From a bacterium (lineage in GTDB: Bacteria; Actinomycetota; Acidimicrobiia; Acidimicrobiales; CATQHL01), in NCBI GenBank assembly GCA_026708055.1, contig JAPOVS010000084.1:1-41483 (forward strand): a stretch of 41,483 bases of DNA. Direction: 5' to 3'. The first letter of the stretch is position 1. Each line of letters opens with the position of its first letter. The position numbers were made by a program, and so were the translations under genes. Positions 18,967 to 25,973 of this stretch are shown here, piece by piece. Under the pieces are notes generated by a model. It saw nothing but the letters and a program-made list of their open reading frames with translations. It did no database searches and had not been told where the DNA came from.

Positions 18967-19209
18967 ATGCCGGTGGCTTCTCCCAGGAATCCGGCGCGCC
19001 GGCGCCGACCGGGCGAGGTGCGTGACGCGATCGAGCGCGCTCTCGCGGAGGCCGGCGGTCCGCTTCTTGTGAGGGAGATCTGTGCAGCAGTTGCCGTTCG
19101 ATTGGGGGGCGGGGTCCCGGCCTCGTCGGTCCGTAGCTATCTCAACCTCAACGCCGGCGACGGGAAGCCCTTCGAGCGGGTGCGACGTGGCGTCTGTCGG
19201 GTCGCCTGA
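18967..19209 (+). CDS. Small winged-helix protein (HARE-HTH-like)
   Basis: The 80-residue product has a basic N-terminus (RNPARRRRPGEVRDA). One compact domain follows, whose pattern of hydrophobics and turns (EVRDAIERALAEAGGPLLV, REICAAVAVRLGG, VPASSVRSYLNLN, FERVRRGVCRVA) resembles the HARE-HTH winged helix. That fold is often fused to or encoded with restriction-modification enzymes. The assignment rests on pattern resemblance only. A GTG at 18838 would add 43 low-complexity residues; the -10-like hexamer 6 nt before the ATG favours the short form. The downstream methyltransferase probably starts inside its last codons at 19187, so the two are translationally linked. Confidence 0.6.
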   Translation: MPVASPRNPARRRRPGEVRDAIERALAEAGGPLLVREICAAVAVRLGGGVPASSVRSYLNLNAGDGKPFERVRRGVCRVA

Positions 19210-20137
19210 GACGCTCGAGCGCGTCGGCGCCGCGCCGGTTGGGTCGCCGGCTGTCCGGTGCGGTCGCGCCTTGTTGTTCCGGGCCGACTGTCTGGACTGG
19301 CTGGCGGGGCGCGCCGTCGAGTCGGTGCACGGGGTGGTGACGGACCCGCCGTACGGGCTCGTGGAGTACAGCGCCCTCCAGCAGGAGAAGCTCCGCAACG
19401 GCCGCGGCGGGGTGTGGCGTCTGCCGCCGGCCTTCGACGGCCACCGGCGTTCTCCGGTGCCGCGGTTCACGACCCTCACCGATGCCGACATCGGCGGTCT
19501 GCGGTGCTTCTTCGGGCGCTGGGCCGGGCTGCTGCTGCCGGTGCTGGTGCCGGGAGCGCACGTTCTGGTCGCCTCGAATCCCCTTGTCTCCCATCACGTC
19601 GCGGCGGCTGTTTGCGGAGAGGGCTTCGAGCGCCGCGGCGAGGTCGTGCGCCTCGTGATGACCATGCGCGGCGGCGACCGGCCGAAGAACGCCCACGAGG
19701 AGTTCCCCGGCGTGACGGTGATGCCGCGGTCCCGCTGGGAGCCCTGGTTGCTGTTCCGCAAGCCGGTCCGGGGGCGTGTGCGGGACAATCTCAGCGAATG
19801 GGGCACGGGCGGGCTTCGGCGGATCTCCGAGGAGCAGCCGTTCGCCGACGTGATCGCCTCGGCGCCGACCCGGCCCGCCGAGCGGCGGCTGGCCCCGCAT
19901 CCCAGTCTGAAGCCGCAGGCGTTCCTGCGCCAGGTCGTGCGGGCGATCCTGCCGTTGGGAACGGGTATCGTGCTGGACCCCTTCGCCGGCTCGGGCTCGA
20001 CGCTGGCCGCGGCCGAGCACGTCGGCTACGAGAGCATCGGCATCGAGTTCGACGCCGCGTACGTGGAACTCGCCAGGGGGGCGATCCCCCTGCTGCGCGA
20101 CTACGAGGCGGAACCGCCCACCGCCCGGTCCAGGTAG
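19187..20137 (+). CDS. Site-specific DNA methyltransferase (N6-adenine or N4-cytosine)
   Basis: Amino-methyltransferase of about 316 residues. Catalytic motif IV is TDPPYG (Asp53-Tyr56). The S-adenosylmethionine-binding motif I is DPFAGSGSTLAAA (from Asp264), followed by GYESIGIEFD. Motif IV preceding motif I is the beta-type permuted order; DPPY favours N6-adenine but does not exclude N4-cytosine. The region between (about 80-240) should hold the target-recognition part. GTG at 19187 is preferred because it overlaps the end of the winged-helix gene; the open frame also allows an earlier GTG at 19082. The 3' end overlaps a convergent PD-(D/E)XK gene by 37 bp, which suggests this is the protective half of a type II-like R-M pair. 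Confidence 0.85.
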   Translation: MASVGSPETLERVGAAPVGSPAVRCGRALLFRADCLDWLAGRAVESVHGVVTDPPYGLVEYSALQQEKLRNGRGGVWRLPPAFDGHRRSPVPRFTTLTDADIGGLRCFFGRWAGLLLPVLVPGAHVLVASNPLVSHHVAAAVCGEGFERRGEVVRLVMTMRGGDRPKNAHEEFPGVTVMPRSRWEPWLLFRKPVRGRVRDNLSEWGTGGLRRISEEQPFADVIASAPTRPAERRLAPHPSLKPQAFLRQVVRAILPLGTGIVLDPFAGSGSTLAAAEHVGYESIGIEFDAAYVELARGAIPLLRDYEAEPPTARSR

Positions 20138-20727
20138 ACCCAGCCCCGGCGTAGCTTGCCGACGCCGGCTTGGTGAAGCGTGGCTGTACGAGTCCCCAGT
20201 TCGCCGCGCTCGTTCCGCCGGAAGTCATCAGGTGTGACGTGGGCGAGGTACACCTCGGTGAACTGTAAGGGTTCTCGTTCGACCGCGGGCTCGGTCTCGT
20301 TGTCGATCCGGTAGACGAAGACACAGAACCATTGCTCGCGTGCACCGTGCGTGTCGACGGCTCCGCCCTTCTTCAGCGTTGATTTGACCTCGACGCCCTT
20401 CTCTCCTGACTTCACTGCGTCGTTGGGATAGACGCCCTGCACGACGAGATCGGGGTGCCCGTTGTGGTACCGGTTCTGCACGAGAGTCCGGGCGTGCGTC
20501 GCCAAGCTCGCTGTCAGCATGTCCGAGAGCGTCCCGGACAGATTCGCCTTTCTGAGTGTGTCCTCGAGCCGGCCGAGTCCCTTGCCGGTGAGGTGGACGT
20601 TGACGTCGTGGAAGAAGTCGTAAACGTCCTGCATCGCGGACTCGAAGTCGAGGATGCGCAACTCGTAGGGAAGGGCAACGTACGGGTTGAAGCCCGCGGC
20701 ATTGACCAGTTGGCGTTCGATGACCAT
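20101..20727 (-). CDS. Putative PD-(D/E)XK restriction endonuclease
   Basis: Protein of 208 residues with the nuclease core pattern Asp93 (in GHPDLVVQG) followed by Glu113-Val-Lys115 in KGVEVKSTLKK. This is a PD-x(n)-E-x-K site in the expected beta-strand context, and it is followed by QWFCVFVYRI, a typical next strand. It lies convergent to the DNA methyltransferase with a 37-bp tail-to-tail overlap. That context points to the restriction half of an R-M system rather than a repair nuclease. ATG at 20727 is supported by a -10-like TATCGT 6 nt upstream on the minus strand. I do not recognise a named family or cut site. Confidence 0.68.
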   Translation of the reverse strand: MVIERQLVNAAGFNPYVALPYELRILDFESAMQDVYDFFHDVNVHLTGKGLGRLEDTLRKANLSGTLSDMLTASLATHARTLVQNRYHNGHPDLVVQGVYPNDAVKSGEKGVEVKSTLKKGGAVDTHGAREQWFCVFVYRIDNETEPAVEREPLQFTEVYLAHVTPDDFRRNERGELGTRTATLHQAGVGKLRRGWVYLDRAVGGSAS

Positions 20728-20733
20728 CGGGCA

Positions 20734-20739
20734 ACGATA
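20734..20739 (-). promoter_or_regulatory. -10-like hexamer for leaderless nuclease transcript
   Basis: Read on the minus strand, TATCGT ends 6 nt before the ATG whose first base is 20727. It gives the putative restriction gene its own promoter, separate from that of the methyltransferase. Confidence 0.45.
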
Positions 20740-20933
20740 TGGCCGCAGCGCCTGCCGTCGGAATCGAACGCGTTGTCCGGCCGTTTGCCCGCTGGCCGGC
20801 GGTGTACTTGAATGTTCCCGTTACGGTGCCTCGGGAAACCGCGCGTGCCAGTTCCATAAGCGCGGGCGCCGGCCGGACCGCAACGATCCGGAAGGTGCCT
20901 CACCACGACCCAACCCACAGGGGGAGAGACCAC

Positions 20934-22529
20934 ATGACACGTAGACGCAAGAGCCGTTGGCTCGTGATTCCGCTGCTGGCCGCGCTGGCCGTACTGGCGG
21001 CGTCGTGCGCCGACACGAGTGCGGCTGACGACGCGCTTGCCGAGGCCCAGGCGGCCCGGGCCGACGCGGCAGCGGCACAGTCGGACGCGGCGGCCGCGCA
21101 GGCCGACGCTGCCGCGGCGAACAACAGGGCGGACGCCCTCGAGGCCGAGACAGCGGCCGCCAACGCCGCTGCCGCCGCAGCGCAGGCCGCTGCGGACGCG
21201 GCCAGCGCGGCGGCGGATCTGGCACAGGCCACCGCCGAGGGCAACGTCGAGGCTGTTGCCGCCGCAGAAGCGGCCCTGGCAGCCGCGTCGGCGACGGCCG
21301 AGGAGGCGCAGGCGTTCGCCGCGCAGGCGCAGGAGGAGGCAGCCGCGGCGCAGGCCGAGGCAGCCGCCGCACAGGCTGAGGCCGAAGCGGCGCAGGCCGA
21401 GGCAGCCGCGGCGCAGGCCGAGGCCGAGGCCGCGGGCGAGGAGGCCACTGCCGCCCAGGAGGCGCTCGAATTCGCAACCGACCAGCTCGCAGCCGCGCAG
21501 GCGGCCGCCACCGAGGCCGGTGGCGACCTGCCGTTCACGCATGTCCTCAGGGACGGCAGCGACTTCGTGCTGAACGAGCGCATCGCCCGCAAGATCCGGA
21601 CCGGAGAGCCGGTCAACTACCTGTTCTCCTACCAGTCCTCGGGCATCGCGCTGTTCTCCGACCAGTACGAGGCGGGCTTCCGGGCCACGCAGCAGGACGC
21701 CTACCGGATCTACCCCATGAACTTCACGGTCGTGGCGCCGGTGACGTCTCCCTTCGACATCCAGGAGCAGATCGCCCAGATCGAGGCGCAGGTCGCCGTC
21801 GATCAGGTCGACTGCCTGTCGATCGAGCCGGCTGACTCCAACTCCTTCACGGAGCTCACCAACCGGCTCCTCGCCGACGGCATCCCCGTGTTCACCGTGG
21901 GCCTCACGACGAACGGCAACGAGTTCACGAACTTCACCCAGGTGCCGTACAACGAGGGCCGCCAGGCCGCGGAGCTCTCCGTGGAGTTCATGCGGGAGAA
22001 CGGGTACGAGTGGGACACCTTCATGGTTTCCGGCGGTGACCCGACGCAGTTCTGGGCCCAGGGCCGGATGACGGGGTTCTACGACCGCATCCTGGAACTG
22101 CTCCCCGACGCCGAGTTCCTGACCACTCCCGAGAACGGGATCCAGGTCGGCGGCGGCGGCTACGACCCGGGCATCAGCTACGACGACTACTCGGCGATCC
22201 TGGTCGGCAACCCCGAGCTGGACTTCATCGAGAACGTGGACATCGGCGCCGAGCACGCCAACCGGGCGATCATCGACGGTGGCCGCGAGGGCGAGGTGTT
22301 CACGATCGGCTGGAACGTCAGCTACGGCCAGCTCGACGGCGTCGAGCGGGGCATCCAGGTGGCGGCGCTCGACCAGCGCTGGTCGGAGCAGGCCGGCTTC
22401 GGCGCCATCGCCTGCGCCGAGTTCCTGGCCAACGGCCGGATCCTGCCGAACACCCAGACGCTGCTCCCGATCCAGAAGGAGCAGGTCGAGGCGGCACGCC
22501 GCGACCTGGACCTGATCCTCGGCGGCTAG
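20934..22529 (+). CDS. Sugar-type ABC transporter substrate-binding lipoprotein with long Ala-rich coiled-coil stalk
   Basis: Lipoprotein of 531 residues: basic N-terminus MTRRRKSR, hydrophobic core, and lipobox LAASC with acylated Cys25. Residues about 28-195 are a low-complexity Ala/Glu/Gln helix built from near-repeats such as AAAAQAEAEAAQAEAAA. The ligand-binding domain starts near residue 200 (LPFTHVLRD) and has the periplasmic-binding-protein type 1 pattern (Peripla_BP_4/RbsB class), including VDQVDCLSIEPADSNSF and YNEGRQAAELSVEFM. It should capture a sugar-like ligand outside the membrane for the permease and ATPase encoded downstream; the ligand is unknown. ATG 20934 has a strong GGGGGAGAG ribosome-binding site, so the frame's upstream extension is not used. 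Confidence 0.88.
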   Translation: MTRRRKSRWLVIPLLAALAVLAASCADTSAADDALAEAQAARADAAAAQSDAAAAQADAAAANNRADALEAETAAANAAAAAAQAAADAASAAADLAQATAEGNVEAVAAAEAALAAASATAEEAQAFAAQAQEEAAAAQAEAAAAQAEAEAAQAEAAAAQAEAEAAGEEATAAQEALEFATDQLAAAQAAATEAGGDLPFTHVLRDGSDFVLNERIARKIRTGEPVNYLFSYQSSGIALFSDQYEAGFRATQQDAYRIYPMNFTVVAPVTSPFDIQEQIAQIEAQVAVDQVDCLSIEPADSNSFTELTNRLLADGIPVFTVGLTTNGNEFTNFTQVPYNEGRQAAELSVEFMRENGYEWDTFMVSGGDPTQFWAQGRMTGFYDRILELLPDAEFLTTPENGIQVGGGGYDPGISYDDYSAILVGNPELDFIENVDIGAEHANRAIIDGGREGEVFTIGWNVSYGQLDGVERGIQVAALDQRWSEQAGFGAIACAEFLANGRILPNTQTLLPIQKEQVEAARRDLDLILGG

Positions 22530-22544
22530 CACTCTGACATCCAT

Positions 22545-22581
22545 GTGATGGGAGGAGGGATCGGATCCCTCCTCCCATCAC
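22545..22581 (+). terminator. 16-bp perfect hairpin between binding-protein and permease genes
   Basis: GTGATGGGAGGAGGGA (22545-22560), loop TCGGA, and the exact complement TCCCTCCTCCCATCAC (22566-22581). There is no T tract after it. It may therefore be a partial terminator or an mRNA-stabilising stem that raises binding-protein output over the membrane subunits, a common device in importer operons. Confidence 0.7.
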
Positions 22582-22617
22582 GACGTTCCCGAGGCTGATC
22601 ACCCAGGGGGAAGTCGC

Positions 22618-23754
22618 GTGAGCAACGACACGAACGACGCAGGGAACACGGTGTCCGAGGAGCCTCGCGGCCGGGTTCTCCCGCGGCTCGGGGGGCTGGG
22701 CCTGCAGCGCGTCGGCGGGCTGCTGGCGGCGGTCGTCATCGCGGGGTTCATCTTCGCCGTCTGGTCGGACTGGCTGTTCCTCAAGACGGGGAACCTGGTC
22801 GTGATGATCAGATTGATGGGCGTGCTCGGCATCATCGGCCTCGGTCTGCTGGTCGTTCTCCTGGTCGGTGAGATCGACCTGTCGTTCTCTGCGCTGGCGG
22901 TTCTTTCTGCCGTCGTCATGGGGAAGATGTGGGTCGAACTCGGCTATCACATCGCAATCGGGATCCTGGTTGCATTCGCCGTCGCCATCGGCGTGGGCCT
23001 GTTCAACTCCTTCTTCGTGAACGTGGTCAAGGTTCCGTCGTTCATCGTGACTTTGGGATCCAACACACTCGTTTTCGGGTTCACCCTGCTCATCAGCAGG
23101 AACACGCCGATCCTGGCGCAGAAACTGCCGCCGGACCCGGAGGAATGGCAGGTACGCGGCGGCGATTACGTCGACGCCGCCGAGTACACGTTCTTCCGGG
23201 CGCTGGCCAGCAACTACGCGCTGCCCGGCCGCTTCCCACTCCAGGTGGTCTGGCTGGCGGGCTTCGCGATCGTGTTCGGCATCCTGCTGTCGCGCGGCGT
23301 GTTCGGCTTCAGGATGAAGGCCATCGGCGGCAACGAGCAGGCGGCGGTTCTGGCCAAGCTGCCCGTCCGCCGCTACAAGACGCTGGCCTTCATAATCTGC
23401 GCCGTCATGGCGGCCGTGGGTGGCCTGCTGGACTTCTCCTTCATCTCCCAGGTACAGCCCAACCAGGGTGGCGTCTACCTGTTCCCGGTGTTCACGGCCG
23501 TCATCGTCGGCGGTGCGAGCCTGTCGGGAGGGCGCGGCACCGTCTCGGGCACCCTCCTGGGCGCCCTTCTGCTGGCCGTCATCTCCAACGGCCTGGCCCT
23601 CAACGCAACAGGCGCGTTCGTGCAGCAGATGTGGCTGGGTACGGTCACGATCGGCGCGGTCGTGCTGGATCAGTGGACGCGGAGTCGCCAGCGGAGCGAG
23701 TCGCTGGGCGCCGGACTGCGAGATCTGGGCAGGCGACTCGGTCTCCTGAGGTGA
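22618..23754 (+). CDS. Sugar ABC transporter permease (RbsC/XylH type)
   Basis: Membrane subunit of 378 residues in the BPD_transp_2 family, with about ten hydrophobic segments. The diagnostic signature VGEIDLSFSALAVLSAVVMG lies near residues 82-101. IGGNEQAAVLAKLPVRRYK (about 238-256) is the cytoplasmic loop that docks the ATPase, followed by VGGASLSGGRGTVSGTLLGA near the C-terminus. It forms the sugar channel with the flanking binding protein and ATPase. GTG at 22618 follows AGGGGGAAG. It sits 36 bp past the hairpin and 10 bp before the ATPase gene. Confidence 0.92.
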   Translation: MSNDTNDAGNTVSEEPRGRVLPRLGGLGLQRVGGLLAAVVIAGFIFAVWSDWLFLKTGNLVVMIRLMGVLGIIGLGLLVVLLVGEIDLSFSALAVLSAVVMGKMWVELGYHIAIGILVAFAVAIGVGLFNSFFVNVVKVPSFIVTLGSNTLVFGFTLLISRNTPILAQKLPPDPEEWQVRGGDYVDAAEYTFFRALASNYALPGRFPLQVVWLAGFAIVFGILLSRGVFGFRMKAIGGNEQAAVLAKLPVRRYKTLAFIICAVMAAVGGLLDFSFISQVQPNQGGVYLFPVFTAVIVGGASLSGGRGTVSGTLLGALLLAVISNGLALNATGAFVQQMWLGTVTIGAVVLDQWTRSRQRSESLGAGLRDLGRRLGLLR

Positions 23755-23764
23755 GTAGCAGGCG

Positions 23765-25339
23765 ATGACGGCTGTGGTCTCCGGCGAGAGCATCGTCATC
23801 GAGGGGCTGCACAAGCGCTACGGCGACACCGTCGCGCTCGACGGGCTGGACATCACCGTGCAGCCCGGCGAGATCCTGGGCATCGCGGGGCCCAACGGTT
23901 CGGGCAAGAGCACGATGGTCAAGACGCTGGCGGGCGAGGTGATCGCCGACCGGGGACGCGTCCTGCTGGACGGCGCCGAGCGCGACGCCGCGGATCTGGC
24001 CGCCCAGGTGACGATCGTGCACCAGGAGCCGCAGGTCTTCCTGAACCTGACGGTTGCGGAGAACCTGCTCGTCGGCAGGGAGCACAGGAAGATCCTGAAC
24101 CGGCGCATCGATGCCGCCGAGTCCGAACTGCTGGCGGACATGGGTCTGAGCGCACACACCGACACGCCTCTCGAGCATCTCCCCCTGGCGGCGCAACAGC
24201 GCACCGAGATCGCCCGCGCCCTGGCGCAGGATGCCCGCATCTTCCTGTTCGACGAGCCCAACTCGGCTCTGACAGAGGAGGAGTCCGAGGATCTCTTCCG
24301 CCGTATGCACGACCTGGCCGACTCCGGGCGCCTGGTGATCCTGGTGTCGCACCGGTTGCACGAACTGGTGGTGCATGCCGACCGGGTGGGGATGATCATC
24401 GACGGCCAGTGCCGGGTGATTTTGACCGGCGACGACCTGACAGAGGAACGGGTCGCCCGCGAGCTTGTCGTCGGCGTGTCGCGAGATGCGGTGGATGGCG
24501 GCGAGGTTTTCTCTGAAGGTGCCGCCGCGGCGCGAGCCGACAGCGAGGACGGTCCGGTCGCCCTGCGGCTCTCGGGCTGGACGCACCGCGACGGCGGATT
24601 CTCCGACATCGACATGTCGGTGGGACGCGGCGAGATCGTGGCCATCTCCGGTGTGGAGGGATCCGGGGCCCGCGCACTGGTCCACTCGCTGGCGGGCTTC
24701 GCCCCGGCGACCGGCACGCTGCAAGTCGGCGTGGACAGCACCACCGAGACGAACGGCGACGGCAAGAGCACCAAGGCCGCCACCGAGCAGGTGGGGTTCG
24801 TGGGGGCGAACCGGGCCGAGAACCTCTTCTTCAACCTCTCGGTGGGCGAGAACCTGCTGTCCCGCCTCACCGTCGACATCAGTGACCGGCTGGGGTTGCT
24901 GCATCCCCGGACGATGCGGGACGCGGCCGAGCACCTCGCCGACCAGTTCCAGGTCAAGGCCGGCTCGGTGGACGATCCGATGGGATCGCTCAGCGGCGGC
25001 AACCAGCAGAAGGTGGTCATCGGTGCGGCCACCGCCACCCGCCCGAAGGTCCTGGTCCTGGAGGAACCCACGCGCGGCGTCGACGTGGGCAGCAAGTCCG
25101 AGATCTACCGGCTGCTGCGCCAGTACGCCGATCCGGAAGGTCAGCTGGGGCTCCCGGGGATGGAGGGCCACGGCGAGGCCGTCGTCCTGTACTGCACCGA
25201 GGACGCCGAGATCTTCGAGGTCGCCGACCGGGTCTACGTGATCGCCCAAGGTCGCATCTCCGGCGAGCTGACCCTCTCGGACTACGACGACGTGGAGTCC
25301 TTCGCCGCCGACCGAGTGCGCCTCGAAGCCGGCGGCTAG
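23765..25339 (+). CDS. Sugar ABC transporter ATP-binding protein (RbsA type, two NBDs)
   Basis: Fused double ATPase of 524 residues. NBD1 has Walker A GPNGSGKST (Lys48), signature region LPLAAQQRTEIARAL and Walker B IFLFDEPNSAL. NBD2 (from about residue 255) has the degenerate P-loop SGVEGSGARAL, lacking the Lys as is usual in this family. It keeps signature SLSGGNQQKVVIG and Walker B LVLEEPTRGVDVGSK. This layout is the CUT2 class (RbsA, MglA, XylG). The NBD1 signature reads LPLAAQQ rather than the usual LSVGQQQ, a notable divergence. Third gene of the binding protein-permease-ATPase operon. Confidence 0.92.
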   Translation: MTAVVSGESIVIEGLHKRYGDTVALDGLDITVQPGEILGIAGPNGSGKSTMVKTLAGEVIADRGRVLLDGAERDAADLAAQVTIVHQEPQVFLNLTVAENLLVGREHRKILNRRIDAAESELLADMGLSAHTDTPLEHLPLAAQQRTEIARALAQDARIFLFDEPNSALTEEESEDLFRRMHDLADSGRLVILVSHRLHELVVHADRVGMIIDGQCRVILTGDDLTEERVARELVVGVSRDAVDGGEVFSEGAAAARADSEDGPVALRLSGWTHRDGGFSDIDMSVGRGEIVAISGVEGSGARALVHSLAGFAPATGTLQVGVDSTTETNGDGKSTKAATEQVGFVGANRAENLFFNLSVGENLLSRLTVDISDRLGLLHPRTMRDAAEHLADQFQVKAGSVDDPMGSLSGGNQQKVVIGAATATRPKVLVLEEPTRGVDVGSKSEIYRLLRQYADPEGQLGLPGMEGHGEAVVLYCTEDAEIFEVADRVYVIAQGRISGELTLSDYDDVESFAADRVRLEAGG

Positions 25340-25363
25340 CGGCGCGGCTCCGCAGTGGTTGCG

Positions 25364-25735
25364 TCAGGCGGCGCACCGCGCGTATAGGGTCAGTTCTCTG
25401 GGGACGAGACGCTCGGCGATCGGGTCCACCGTCAGGGCGAGGCCCTCGAGGGTGTAGGCACCCAGCAGGGGCGGGGATCCGTCCTCCCCGAAGACCACCA
25501 AGGTCGTGACGCTTTCGCCGTCGATAGTTGCCCGCGCTTCGCCGATGTCCGCATCGATGAGCCGCCCGTCGGCGAGTTGCAGTCTGCGCTTGAAGAGGGG
25601 CTTGACGCCGAGTTCGCGCAGGAGGGAGGTGGGCAACTGCGTGTAGAAGGCTCCGGTGTCGACAGTCGCCTCGACGTCGGCTGTTCGCTGGTCGTCCATG
25701 TCCGCGATTCGGAGCGGCCAGTTGAAGATTCCCAC
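25364..25735 (-). CDS. Small retropepsin-like aspartic protease family protein
   Basis: Protein of 123 residues with the single catalytic triad Asp26-Thr-Gly (EATVDTGAFYTQLP), a hydrophobic flap-like region, and LLGAYTLEGLALTVDP near the end. This matches the one-lobe clan AA (gag-asp) proteases that must dimerise to form an active site. Bacterial members are mostly uncharacterised, so the substrate is unknown. The start is GTG on the minus strand, with GAGGAG about 6-8 nt upstream. It stands alone, converging on the ABC-importer operon and divergent from uvrC, with an AT-rich patch upstream. Confidence 0.72.
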   Translation of the reverse strand: MGIFNWPLRIADMDDQRTADVEATVDTGAFYTQLPTSLLRELGVKPLFKRRLQLADGRLIDADIGEARATIDGESVTTLVVFGEDGSPPLLGAYTLEGLALTVDPIAERLVPRELTLYARCAA

Positions 25736-25810
25736 CAGGCTCTCCTCGTTTGGTCGGCCTAACCGTGCTCGCCCAGCCTATCCGACGGACCGGGGATGAA
25801 CACCGAGATC

Positions 25811-25860
25811 CAATATTTTATATATTCTTAATAGTTTTATTGATATTTTAGTTTATCTGA
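25811..25860. other. AT-rich island (7 G/C in 50 bases)
   Basis: The 50 bases contain only seven G or C, in a window that is otherwise strongly GC-rich. They hold several TATATT/TAATAG/TTTTAT-like hexamers in both directions. The island sits between the divergent protease and uvrC genes, so it could be a promoter or upstream activating region, an easily melted site, or a fragment of foreign DNA. Confidence 0.6.
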
Positions 25861-25961
25861 TCGGCAGATGGCCTGCGCTGCTACGGGCGTGGAGCCGGCC
25901 TTGTGATCCGCGGCGAATCGCTCCGGTGGGCGGACGATCCGGGTCACCAACTCGCCGCTCG

Positions 25962-25967
25962 TACCAT
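25962..25967 (+). promoter_or_regulatory. -10-like hexamer for leaderless uvrC transcript
   Basis: TACCAT ends 6 nt before the GTG at 25974. This fixes that codon rather than the upstream in-frame start at 25926. Confidence 0.45.
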
Positions 25968-25973
25968 GAGGGC

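Noticed and set aside
20998-21520. Alanine-rich tract as a tandem-repeat or CRISPR-like array
   Set aside because: The near-repeats are short, irregular and in frame with a lipoprotein. There are no repeat-spacer units and no cas genes in the window.
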